From a virus: a stretch of 23,560 bases of DNA. Location of the stretch: IMG/VR virus record IMGVR_UViG_3300044971_000508, positions 1-23,560 of that record. The stretch is one strand, 5' to 3'. This document shows positions 7,928-14,186 of the stretch, one piece after another. Position numbers and translations under genes: made by a program. The notes under the pieces were generated by a model. The model was not told the DNA's origin and did not search any database. It saw only the letters and a list, made by a program, of their open reading frames with translations. Positions within the stretch are counted from its first letter, which is position 1. The number at the start of each line of letters is the position of its first letter.

Positions 7928-8033
7928 GATATTTCTTAGGTTTGGGTGAGTGCTTGTTATAGCTTTTTTTTGCCGATCCTATTTTGCGTTTGCCAAATGT
8001 GACCTTGCGCGCATCATTATTTACTTTTGCCAT
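7911..8033 (-). CDS. Small, highly basic 40-residue protein
   Basis: A short gene of 40 codons with an ATG at 8033 and a TAA at 7911-7913. The protein starts MAKVNNDARKVTFGKRK and ends KKSYNKHSPKPKKYRGQGR; almost half of its residues are Lys, Arg or His. I recall the ending KKYRGQGR, preceded by an NKHxPK-type stretch, from small phage proteins in Bacteroidetes. That, together with tight overlaps on both sides (13 bases with the gene before, 17 with the GTG of the glycosyltransferase), argues that it is a real gene. A nucleic-acid-binding role would fit the charge but is only a guess. Confidence 0.72.
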   Translation of the reverse strand: MAKVNNDARKVTFGKRKIGSAKKSYNKHSPKPKKYRGQGR

Positions 8034-8266
8034 GATATGAATAATTGTTTAAATTGATCAAAAGTTAAATTGACAACATAAGCATCGCCATCACACACAA
8101 TCTCTGTGTACTCTTTGCCTTGCTTAAAATTGCCACATGCATAGTCTATGCTAAAAAATAAAAACTCGACCTCTTCTAATTCACTGAATTTGTAATCGAC
8201 ACCCAGTTCACTAAATAAGATTGTATCACTATTGTGACAAAGGATAGGCAAAAGTACTGGTTGCAT
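8021..8266 (-). CDS. Hypothetical acidic small protein
   Basis: 81 residues starting MQPVLLPILCHNSD, with an acidic and aromatic middle (SELEEVEFLFFSIDYACGNF) and ending FDQFKQLFISWQK. It looks like a compact alpha/beta protein. There is no signal peptide and no recognisable motif. Spacing of 2 bases to the upstream membrane gene and 13-base overlap with the downstream basic gene show operon membership. I do not recognise the family. Confidence 0.65.
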   Translation of the reverse strand: MQPVLLPILCHNSDTILFSELGVDYKFSELEEVEFLFFSIDYACGNFKQGKEYTEIVCDGDAYVVNLTFDQFKQLFISWQK

Positions 8267-8268
8267 AA

Positions 8269-8508
8269 TTATTTAATTTTTTGTCCAATAAATCCAGCAC
8301 CAAATATAATACAAATAAATTGTGAATATTCAATCGGCATGAAATATAAAAGCACTGCCGTCCAAACGCTTAAGCATGTCACGCAGTCAAAAGGCTTGAT
8401 CCTTTTTTCAAAAGGTATTTGCCACACTTTTTTTATAACATAAACTATCTTGGCCACGTTCACGAAATAATACGCAAAAAAGAAAGCCGCTAGAATGATT
8501 GTAAGCAT
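8269..8508 (-). CDS. Small membrane protein with a CxxC motif
   Basis: 79 residues with three probable membrane segments: residues 1-20 (MLTIILAAFFFAYYFVNVAK), about 46-58 (CLSVWTAVLLYF) and 62-75 (SQFICIIFGAGFIG). Between them is a basic loop and PFDCVTCLSVWTA, a Cys-x-x-Cys followed by a Trp. The pattern 'F.C..Cl.xW' resembles small membrane proteins of the DUF1360 type and uncharacterised phage membrane proteins. The function is unknown; it could be an inner-membrane accessory or superinfection protein, which is speculation. It is spaced one base from the gene before and two from the gene after. Confidence 0.7.
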   Translation of the reverse strand: MLTIILAAFFFAYYFVNVAKIVYVIKKVWQIPFEKRIKPFDCVTCLSVWTAVLLYFMPIEYSQFICIIFGAGFIGQKIK

Positions 8509-8509
8509 G

Positions 8510-8767
8510 TTATTTGTTTTGGTTATAGGTTTTGTTATAGTTCAGTTCTCCACTTGCTAATTTCCTATTAATTTCAAATGCTTCGTCTATATCGCAAGAT
8601 TTATATCCAACTTCAAAAGCGGTAATTATCTGCTCTTTTTCTTTTTCTTTGGCAGCTAAGATTAATTTTTCAAACTCGTCTTTATGTACTACCCAACTAT
8701 TCGTATTAATGGTTGGTTGTGCTTTCTTATAAAATAATATTTCAAATTCTTGCATTGCTGTTTTCAT
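8510..8767 (-). CDS. Hypothetical small helical protein
   Basis: 85 residues: MKTAMQEFEILFYKKAQ, then a Lys/Glu-rich helix (KDEFEKLILAAKEKEKEQII), then an Asp/Glu-rich segment and a tail ELNYNKTYNQNK. The A-rich ending 'YYN.TYNQ' is a tail I recall from many small Flavobacteriia phage proteins with an 'ILxAKxxEKEQI' helix. Base composition is very AT-rich. No function is assigned. It lies 4 bases after the sigma-like gene and 1 base before the membrane protein. Confidence 0.68.
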   Translation of the reverse strand: MKTAMQEFEILFYKKAQPTINTNSWVVHKDEFEKLILAAKEKEKEQIITAFEVGYKSCDIDEAFEINRKLASGELNYNKTYNQNK

Positions 8768-8771
8768 AATA

Positions 8772-9296
8772 TTAATTATTAGTGTTAAGACATAAATGCC
8801 TTAACTCAAGTTTTGTTTTACGAATAATATCTTTTACATGTTTTTCGGGTATGTTATAAAACTCCGCTACCTTTTTACATGATCTAAACTCAACATATTT
8901 ATTAAAAAGTATTGCCTCGTGTGCTTGCATCTCATCTTCACCATACTTGTCAATCAATCTTTGATTTGCTACTTTAGCAAAGTTAGGGTTTAATTCTGGC
9001 AGTTTCAATTGGCTCTTTAAATAACTGATTGCCTTTTCGTATTCATTTTTCCTAAACTTCTTATAAAACTGGCTTGTGCTGCTAAAGGCCATATTTGTGA
9101 TAATCTTAATAGAAAATCCTAAAAGGCCATTAGAGGCCCAAATTTCGTTTATTTTATCACAATCGATGCCGAGCAAGGCCAAAGCCATTTCTTGCCTTAA
9201 ATCATCTTGTAATGACTCTGGACGAACACTTTTGATCAGTTGATTAATCTGTGGTGATCGGTAGATGCTTTCAATATGTTTATAGCAATCTTTCAT
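8772..9296 (-). CDS. Sigma-70-like / HTH regulatory protein
   Basis: I choose the ATG at 9296 (174 residues) over a TTG four codons upstream, which overlaps a promoter-like element. The N-terminal half has SLQDDLRQEMALALLGID, resembling the 'dlxQe.flal' helix of sigma region 2, then a long helical segment IKIITNMAFSSTSQFYKKFRK with the aromatic and basic residues expected for promoter melting. The C-terminus EFRSCKKVAEFYNIPEKHVKDIIRKTKLEL reads as a region-4-type helix-turn-helix. This suggests a phage transcription switch protein, but similarity is weak, and it could be a plain HTH regulator. It sits directly next to a conspicuous inverted-repeat array, a likely place for autoregulation. Confidence 0.6.
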   Translation of the reverse strand: MKDCYKHIESIYRSPQINQLIKSVRPESLQDDLRQEMALALLGIDCDKINEIWASNGLLGFSIKIITNMAFSSTSQFYKKFRKNEYEKAISYLKSQLKLPELNPNFAKVANQRLIDKYGEDEMQAHEAILFNKYVEFRSCKKVAEFYNIPEKHVKDIIRKTKLELRHLCLNTNN

Positions 9297-9305
9297 GGCT
9301 TTGTA

Positions 9306-9313
9306 CAAATGTA
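9306..9313 (-). promoter_or_regulatory. Possible Bacteroidetes -7 element (TACATTTG)
   Basis: The minus strand reads TACATTTG, matching TAnnTTTG, ten bases before the ATG of the sigma-like gene, so the leader would be only a few bases. It overlaps one arm of the repeat array. No clear -33 TTTG was found. This is a motif match only. Confidence 0.35.
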
Positions 9314-9417
9314 CTCAATGTACTCGGTTTTTGCGTGTTTTTTTCTTCCTATACTATTTCTTTTTTATTTTTATACCCCCCCCTAGAAAATCAAAAAAAT
9401 AGAGTACATCGAGTACA
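9310..9417. promoter_or_regulatory. Operator-like array: four TGTACTC copies as an inverted pair around a C8 tract
   Basis: The left arm (9310-9325) is TGTACTCAATGTACTC. The right arm (9402-9417) is GAGTACATCGAGTACA. The right arm's reverse complement matches the left at 15 of 16 positions. Each arm holds two heptamers nine bases apart (start to start), about one helical turn. Between the arms lies a strongly pyrimidine-biased stretch ending in CCCCCCCC at 9376-9383. No gene fits in 9297-9446. An operator, a phage origin or a packaging/recombination site are all possible; an operator for the adjacent sigma-like gene is my first guess. Confidence 0.5.
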
Positions 9418-9446
9418 AATATCATATTTAGCTATAAATCAATTAG

Positions 9447-9629
9447 TTAAGTAGTTTCAAAATTGTGCGAAAATTGTGCAACATGCACATTTTTGATCGT
9501 TTTTGCACAATTTTGACGCTTTTCTACCTTTACTTTTTGTCCATCCCACTCAAAAATGCCACCTTCTGGGTTATCCTTTAGCCATTTTTCAAATGCAGCT
9601 ATCGGACTTAGATAAGATTTTAAACTCAT
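9447..9629 (-). CDS. Hypothetical 60-residue protein
   Basis: I use the ATG at 9629 (MSLKSYLSPIAAFEKWLKD), not the more upstream start at 9692, because everything before it is the antisense-like out-of-frame copy of the primase C-terminus. The protein has FEKWLKDNPEGGIFEWDGQKVKVEKRQ, a short strand-turn-strand pattern, and then a tail rich in His and Asn encoded by an inverted-repeat cluster. It overlaps the end of the primase gene by 41 bases. I do not recognise it. Confidence 0.6.
   Translation of the reverse strand: MSLKSYLSPIAAFEKWLKDNPEGGIFEWDGQKVKVEKRQNCAKTIKNVHVAQFSHNFETT
9459..9514. repeat. Inverted/direct repeat cluster at the end of the 60-residue gene
   Basis: AAAATTGTGC occurs at 9459-9468 and again at 9470-9479. 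The second copy extends to AAAATTGTGCAA (9470-9481) and has a perfect 12-base inverted partner, TTGCACAATTTT, at 9503-9514. Nested inside is TGTGCA-aca-TGCACA (9475-9489). It lies in coding sequence (the C-terminus of the small protein), so part of the pattern may be constrained by amino acids. It could also be a terminator-like hairpin or a protein-binding site. Confidence 0.5.
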
Positions 9630-12084
9630 GTTTGTTGTTATTTTGACGATTTCGTCTTGTTTCAATAGTATATCCAAACAGATCACTGGCAACTTGTATG
9701 CCCTTTTTAAATCTTATTTGGGTGTAGTCTTTTTTGTCAAGATCGTTGGTGTTTAAAAATGATGTGTATTCAATCCCAAACTCCATCCATTTGTCACCTT
9801 CTAAGCTATCGTAGTAATCTAAGAAATCCTCTGTGAAATTAAGCTTTACATTCTTACGGATGATGGTGTCACTATTGTCCAGTGCTGGGATGCCGGCCTC
9901 AAGGTATATCTGGACGCACTCAATCATGTAATTGTAAAAGCGATTCCACTCGTCATGATCCCAATCATTAAACAATGCCTTGCCTCCAAAGAAATCAAGC
10001 GGTGTGTTCTTATGATTAAAGAAACTGCTAAACTCAATTACCTTCACCCTTCTTTTGCCATGACCACCAGAGTAGTTGATCGTGTAGTTGGTAGTGAATC
10101 CAAACTTCGGTGAGTCCTCGTAGGATATATAAACCTCGTCTTTGTTTTTCTTTTCTATTGTCACACCTTCTGTGATCTTAGAGTAGAATCCTTCAAAGTC
10201 TACATTCTTACGGCAATCCTCAATGACGATCAACTGCGTGCTTAACTCAACTCTTTGGAATGCAAAGGACTTGTCAAGCTTAAAGTTTTTGCCATCAATA
10301 GAGACTAGATTGATCAACTTACCAATAGCCTTAAAAAATAAACCTTTGCCGGCGCCACCACCTTGTGCCTCATCTTCTGTCTCTTCTGCTAGGATCACTG
10401 CAAAAGATTTGGTAGGATCTTTGTAAGTGTGCAAAAGATAACCAATCAATGATATGGCATAAGCTTCGCGCTCTTTGTCCGAATTGCTAATCTTGTTAAT
10501 AAATTTAGTGTACTGCACATTCTCATAGTCGATGTCATGATCAATGTCAATCTTATACTGGATCACTTGATCGCGCCACACATGCATATTGATCGCGCCA
10601 TACTTAAGCAATTCCTTTTTATCTTTTGTGACATGCACCACGCCATTAAGGAATGGATAATACGCAGAGTCTTTGGTATGCTTAAGAAACTTCAACTCTA
10701 TGTTCGGCATAAACTCAAAGAGTGCTTTATTAAAATAAGCATCTGCGCCTTTGTAGATCACTTCACGCAGTCTCATCTTATTGATGCCGTCAAAGTTATC
10801 ATAAGGGATAGCGTCAATGTAATTTATCAAATACTTTTTGATCTGCTCAATATTTGTCTCACTGACAAAGTTATCTACTACGCGCACCAGTTGATAGTTT
10901 AGCTTTTTATCATAGTAGTAAAGATAAAAACCACCTTCATTTGATAAAAGACTGATCAACTTATAACGATCAATTGTGATTTGCCCTTTTGTTACTGACC
11001 AGAATGTAAGCAGTTGCGTGTCATTATCCGAGTCCATGTCTTGAACTAGCTTCTTAGCTTGCTTGATGTCTAGCTTATGCTTTTGTGATAAGAAAGCTGC
11101 GATGTTCTCATTGTCAATGCCTTCATCTTTTTTATTGACAAAGTCTTTTTTAATATTGCCTCCGATCCTATTGCGTTGCTCACCATAGCCATCTTTGACA
11201 AGTTGCTTGGCAGCTTCGCTAAAGTTACCATTATGCTCTAGTGTTGCATAGATCGCAAATGGCTTGTAACCCTTGCCAGTGTCAAACTCTGTGCTTGTGC
11301 TAAATACTTTAAATAGTCCAAGGCCTTTGTGATAGTCGGCGCTTATGTGCGAGTCAGTCTTGCCGGGCCTTTTAAGAAAGTCACGCTCACCTCTTGACTC
11401 AATGTAAGTCCAGCCATGTGCCTCAAGTAGTGCCACCACATCGCATTTGCTATTGTAGTCATCCCACGGCGTTGTCTGGTAAGTGTCCGAGTCTGCCACA
11501 ACTTGCGTGCGCACCTCTTTGACAACTTCATTAAATGATCTGCAAATAGATAAGATGCTATCTCTTTGCTCAAGTGTGATCACATTGATCACAAAGTCTT
11601 TTTCTTTGGTGTAGCCTTCGGATGGCGGCGCTAACACATAGCCACCCTCACCGCGTGTCTCAATTAATACGATCTCTTTTGCGTGTGGTGTTTCTTTTAA
11701 TTCATCTTTTGTAGCGTTACGCATGGCAAGCTTTTGATTGCCTTGCACCTCTTCGCATCGGTAGTACAGATGATAACCGCCGGACTTTGTGCGCACCACA
11801 TAAAGTAGCGGCATAAGATCGGCCAGTGCATCTTGTAGTCTTTGCCAAAGGTTGCCGCTCACATCATATTTAAGATCAACATCTATAATCTCAAGTCCGC
11901 CAGATACGGCACCGCCTATGATCGCAATGTTCTTGCAACGATCATTTGTGAACTGGTGTTGTATTGTTGCATCATCCATGATGCTTGACTGAAATTCCGT
12001 CCAAGGAAAAACGGCACGCTTATTTTCTCCGATTGGTATAACAGAGAATCCTTGCTTTGCATAGTAGTTGGCTGCTTTTATCAT
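9589..12084 (-). CDS. Primase-polymerase / SF3-type helicase (replicative primase)
   Basis: 831 residues with two units. The N-terminal prim-pol domain starts AANYYAKQGFSVIPIGENKR. It carries the acidic motif IIDVD at 66-70 and SGGYHLYY at 101-108, the metal and nucleotide-binding motifs of archaeo-eukaryotic primases ('bifunctional primase/polymerase'). The C-terminal helicase-like unit has a P-loop GGGAGKG at 575-581, Walker B LIVIED at 618-623 and a sensor-like FGFTTNYT at 661-668, as in D5/SF3 phage helicases. The residue after the P-loop Lys is Gly rather than Ser/Thr, which is unusual. It should prime and unwind DNA at the fork. It is coded opposite to the SSB/nuclease operon and starts within an ATGA overlap of the VRR-NUC gene. 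Confidence 0.9.
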   Translation of the reverse strand: MIKAANYYAKQGFSVIPIGENKRAVFPWTEFQSSIMDDATIQHQFTNDRCKNIAIIGGAVSGGLEIIDVDLKYDVSGNLWQRLQDALADLMPLLYVVRTKSGGYHLYYRCEEVQGNQKLAMRNATKDELKETPHAKEIVLIETRGEGGYVLAPPSEGYTKEKDFVINVITLEQRDSILSICRSFNEVVKEVRTQVVADSDTYQTTPWDDYNSKCDVVALLEAHGWTYIESRGERDFLKRPGKTDSHISADYHKGLGLFKVFSTSTEFDTGKGYKPFAIYATLEHNGNFSEAAKQLVKDGYGEQRNRIGGNIKKDFVNKKDEGIDNENIAAFLSQKHKLDIKQAKKLVQDMDSDNDTQLLTFWSVTKGQITIDRYKLISLLSNEGGFYLYYYDKKLNYQLVRVVDNFVSETNIEQIKKYLINYIDAIPYDNFDGINKMRLREVIYKGADAYFNKALFEFMPNIELKFLKHTKDSAYYPFLNGVVHVTKDKKELLKYGAINMHVWRDQVIQYKIDIDHDIDYENVQYTKFINKISNSDKEREAYAISLIGYLLHTYKDPTKSFAVILAEETEDEAQGGGAGKGLFFKAIGKLINLVSIDGKNFKLDKSFAFQRVELSTQLIVIEDCRKNVDFEGFYSKITEGVTIEKKNKDEVYISYEDSPKFGFTTNYTINYSGGHGKRRVKVIEFSSFFNHKNTPLDFFGGKALFNDWDHDEWNRFYNYMIECVQIYLEAGIPALDNSDTIIRKNVKLNFTEDFLDYYDSLEGDKWMEFGIEYTSFLNTNDLDKKDYTQIRFKKGIQVASDLFGYTIETRRNRQNNNKHEFKILSKSDSCI

Positions 12085-12335
12085 TGGTTAATTTCTTGCA
12101 TTTTATAAATTGTTCTCACTTCAAATCCTAATTCTTGTAATTGCTCATGGCGATACTTTTGCAGTTCACTCAGTCTGCCTTTCTCGGCCTTGCATTCTAT
12201 AAAGAAAGTCTTGCCATCTTTTAGTAACATAAGATCCGGCATGCCATTCTTGTTGCACTGGATGATCTTAACTACATACCAGCCGAGCAATTCAAAATGT
12301 CGGATGACTTTACTTTGCAGAATACTCTCTCTCAA
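12081..12335 (-). CDS. VRR-NUC family nuclease
   Basis: 84 residues, a complete stand-alone VRR-NUC domain (PD-(D/E)XK fold), expected to cut DNA junctions or branched DNA. Visible motifs are ESILQSKVIRHFELLGWYVVKI at the start, NGMPDL at 30-35 (catalytic Asp 34), TFFIECKAEKGRLSELQ at 43-59 (E47, K49 and the trailing Gln 59). Apart from a TTG at 12335 no start exists, since a stop lies three codons upstream (12342-12344). The TTG start lies inside the end of the upstream 46-codon gene, so translation is probably coupled. The stop overlaps the primase ATG. Confidence 0.9.
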   Translation of the reverse strand: MRESILQSKVIRHFELLGWYVVKIIQCNKNGMPDLMLLKDGKTFFIECKAEKGRLSELQKYRHEQLQELGFEVRTIYKMQEINQ

Positions 12336-12450
12336 TTTCTTTTAGTTTGGGTTTAACTTCTTTAATAAATTTTGATTGCACCATTATGTATAATGGTTTC
12401 TTTTTTTCTCTTTCGGGTAGTGGCTTACGGCCTCTTGTTTCTTTTTTCAT
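12310..12450 (-). CDS. Small basic 46-residue protein, first gene of the leftward operon
   Basis: A short gene from ATG 12450 to TAA at 12310, preceded by an A-rich leader and a promoter-like element. The protein starts MKKETRGRKPLPEREKKKP and continues with LYIMVQSKFIKEVKPKLKEIEREYSAK. 'GRkPLPExEKKKPLxIxV' resembles small phage proteins with a 'GRPPL.E.EKKKP' N-terminus, some of which have a ribbon-helix-helix-like rest. A DNA-binding regulator is therefore possible but unproven. It overlaps the nuclease start by 26 bases. Confidence 0.65.
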   Translation of the reverse strand: MKKETRGRKPLPEREKKKPLYIMVQSKFIKEVKPKLKEIEREYSAK

Positions 12451-12472
12451 TTGTTTTGTTTTTGATTTGCTG

Positions 12473-12480
12473 CAAAAATA
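12473..12480 (-). promoter_or_regulatory. Candidate leftward promoter, -7 element TATTTTTG
   Basis: The minus strand reads TATTTTTG (TAnnTTTG) 22 bases before the ATG at 12450, with an A-rich leader. The region where a -33 TTTG should be is T-rich but lacks a clear match. It would drive region A. Confidence 0.5.
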
Positions 12481-12526
12481 GTTAAAATAAATTTAAAAAA
12501 AAACTTTTTTATTTAAAATAAAATAC

Positions 12527-12534
12527 TATATTTG
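12527..12534 (+). promoter_or_regulatory. Candidate rightward promoter, -7 element TATATTTG
   Basis: TATATTTG matches the Bacteroidetes TAnnTTTG element 34 bases before the ATG at 12569. A T-tract lies about 20 bases upstream in place of the -33 TTTG. The leader contains AAAACAAAC, which also occurs in the leader of the gene at 16992. Confidence 0.6.
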
Positions 12535-12568
12535 CTCTTGTAGTCTAAAACAAACTACATTTTATATT

Positions 12569-13165
12569 ATGGCTTTATCAAATTTAGGAGGTGTTAACAC
12601 AACTTACCTCAGTGTTGCGGACGGCAACTTAGTACGCCAACACAAACAAGCAAACGCGCAAACAACGGAGCGCTTAACAAAAACCGGCAAGCTAGTCTTT
12701 GAAGAGCGTTTCAAAGATTTGACTGCAAAATTAGATGGCATCGCTACTAGAGAGAATGACTATGGTAAGCAGTGGCAGATCAAGTTTCAAGATCAAGGTG
12801 ACTTTTACATTGTCAGCTTGCCTTACTCTAGTCGCTACGCTTCTAGCTTTCTTAAGGTATTGCCAAACATTGATCTAAGTAAAGAGATCCGCTTTATGCC
12901 ATGGGCAATGAAAGACAAGAACGATCCTACAAAGACGATTACTGGGATCACAATGTATCAAGATGGCGAAAAGCTTGCACCTTACTACACTAAAGAGGAT
13001 CCTAAAGGATTGCCTCAAATGGTTAAGATTAAGGTTAAAGGCAAAGAGCAGTGGGATGACTCCGACATGATGTCTTATCTTGAGGAAATGGCGCTTAATT
13101 TATTTGAGCAAGATCATAAAGACTTATCAACTGCATCACATGATGATGATGAAACACCTTTTTAG
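12569..13165 (+). CDS. Single-stranded DNA-binding protein-like
   Basis: 198 residues, first gene of the rightward operon. The body alternates strands rich in Lys and aromatic residues (YGKQWQIKFQDQGDFYIVSL, LPQMVKIKVKGKEQWDDSD), compatible with an OB fold. The last residues are acidic and end DDDETPF, strikingly like the C-terminal tip of SSB proteins (DDDIPF in E. coli), which recruits replication and repair enzymes. It is followed by nuclease and exonuclease genes, matching a replication/recombination operon. Fold and tip are by eye; it could be another replication accessory factor. It is the only gene in this block with a clear promoter-like element upstream. Confidence 0.7.
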   Translation: MALSNLGGVNTTYLSVADGNLVRQHKQANAQTTERLTKTGKLVFEERFKDLTAKLDGIATRENDYGKQWQIKFQDQGDFYIVSLPYSSRYASSFLKVLPNIDLSKEIRFMPWAMKDKNDPTKTITGITMYQDGEKLAPYYTKEDPKGLPQMVKIKVKGKEQWDDSDMMSYLEEMALNLFEQDHKDLSTASHDDDETPF

Positions 13166-13172
13166 TTGGTGA

Positions 13173-13230
13173 TTATTGGTTAGCGGTTTGCAGCTTCCGT
13201 ACAAAAAGCTGCACTTTTTTAAACCAATAA
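13173..13230 (+). terminator. Nested inverted repeats, terminator-like, after the SSB-like gene
   Basis: An inner hairpin TGCAGCTT (13189-13196) / AAGCTGCA (13206-13213) has a nine-base loop and is followed by TTTTTT at 13215-13220. An outer 9-base inverted pair TTATTGGTT (13173-13181) / AACCAATAA (13222-13230) encloses it. The inner hairpin plus T run has the form of an intrinsic terminator, which could attenuate transcription to the genes downstream. Confidence 0.6.
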
Positions 13231-13239
13231 ATATTTTTT

Positions 13240-13431
13240 ATGCCAGTTGTAAAAATTACAAAAGAAACAGATTTGATCTTTAATGAAGATAGATACTTTA
13301 TTAGAGTAGATGGTAAATTTATAAAAGGCTTTGCTACTTTAGAGCAAGCCGAAGAGATAGCAAACCAGATCGCCAAGAATGGCGGCAGAGAAAAAACAGA
13401 TGAGATCACCATTAAAGAAATTATATGCTAA
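13240..13431 (+). CDS. Hypothetical small protein
   Basis: 63 residues: MPVVKITKETDLIFNEDRYF, then IRVDGKFIKGFATLEQAEEIANQIAKNGG and a C-terminal strand. The layout of two strands, a hairpin DGK and an amphipathic helix is a small alpha/beta fold; 'vdGkfi.gfaTleqAeeia' is like a family of tiny phage proteins, but I cannot name it. The stop codon overlaps the next gene's ATG. Confidence 0.7.
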   Translation: MPVVKITKETDLIFNEDRYFIRVDGKFIKGFATLEQAEEIANQIAKNGGREKTDEITIKEIIC

Positions 13432-14174
13432 TCAAAAATCAAACATCAAACCAGCTAACATTTAAAGACGGCCGATTCTACACAGACGAGAACGGCAACT
13501 ATTTCCCTAGCGCCACTACCTTGCTTGAGGCATATCCAAAGCCGGCGCAATTAATTATGTGGATGAAAGAGGTAGGATCTAAGGCCGACGAAATTAGAGA
13601 CGCAGCCGGTAAGCGTGGCTCGGCGGTGCATCAACTTACCGAAGACTATGACTACGGCACCGAATGCACTTTGCTTGACGAACATGGCAAGCCTAAATAC
13701 TCGCTTGACGAATGGTCTATGTTTGAGCGTTACGTTGAATTTAGCACTAACCATAAGCCGGAGCATTTATTAGTTGAACAAACATTTATAAACAGTGGCT
13801 TAGGCTTTGCCGGCACCATTGACCGCGTTTGCACAATTGAGGGCAAAACTTATATTTTAGACATTAAAACAAGTAACGGCATTTATAATTCGTACTGGCT
13901 GCAACTAGCCGCTTATCGCGAACTATATACCGCAGCCATAGGCAAGGCGGATATTATGCCAAAAATTGATGGCGTGGCTATTTTATGGCTTAATGCCAAG
14001 ACCAGGACTTATGGCAAAGGCGGAGTAATACAAGGCCCAGGATGGCAGATGGTCACTGAAATGGACACCACAAAGCAGTGGTCATTATTCCAAGCCGTCC
14101 AGCAATTGTGGCACGCAGAGCATGAGAATGATAGGCCAAAAGAATTTAGTTATCAACTTTCTCACAAAAAGTAA
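13425..14174 (+). CDS. PD-(D/E)XK nuclease (RecB/Cas4-like exonuclease fold)
   Basis: 249 residues, a predicted Mg-dependent DNA nuclease of recombination or replication. Motifs in order: KRGSAVHQLTEDY (H69, the helix before the core), GFAGTIDRV at 127-135 (Asp 133), TYILDIKTS at 142-150 (D146-x-K148) and WLQLAAYREL at 158-167 (Q160, Y164). This is the classical arrangement of the RecB-type PD-(D/E)XK core. Such genes are often annotated as phage exonuclease or PDDEXK-like recombination nuclease. By hand count, three rows of this gene are 45-55% GC, against 37-40% in two rows of the exonuclease gene that follows, which hints at a separate origin. The ATG overlaps the preceding stop. Confidence 0.87.
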   Translation: MLIKNQTSNQLTFKDGRFYTDENGNYFPSATTLLEAYPKPAQLIMWMKEVGSKADEIRDAAGKRGSAVHQLTEDYDYGTECTLLDEHGKPKYSLDEWSMFERYVEFSTNHKPEHLLVEQTFINSGLGFAGTIDRVCTIEGKTYILDIKTSNGIYNSYWLQLAAYRELYTAAIGKADIMPKIDGVAILWLNAKTRTYGKGGVIQGPGWQMVTEMDTTKQWSLFQAVQQLWHAEHENDRPKEFSYQLSHKK

Positions 14175-14186
14175 TAACTTTATCCC

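Noticed and set aside
10537-10902. 121-codon plus-strand reading frame
   Set aside because: It is antisense to the primase-helicase, whose motifs prove the other strand is coding.
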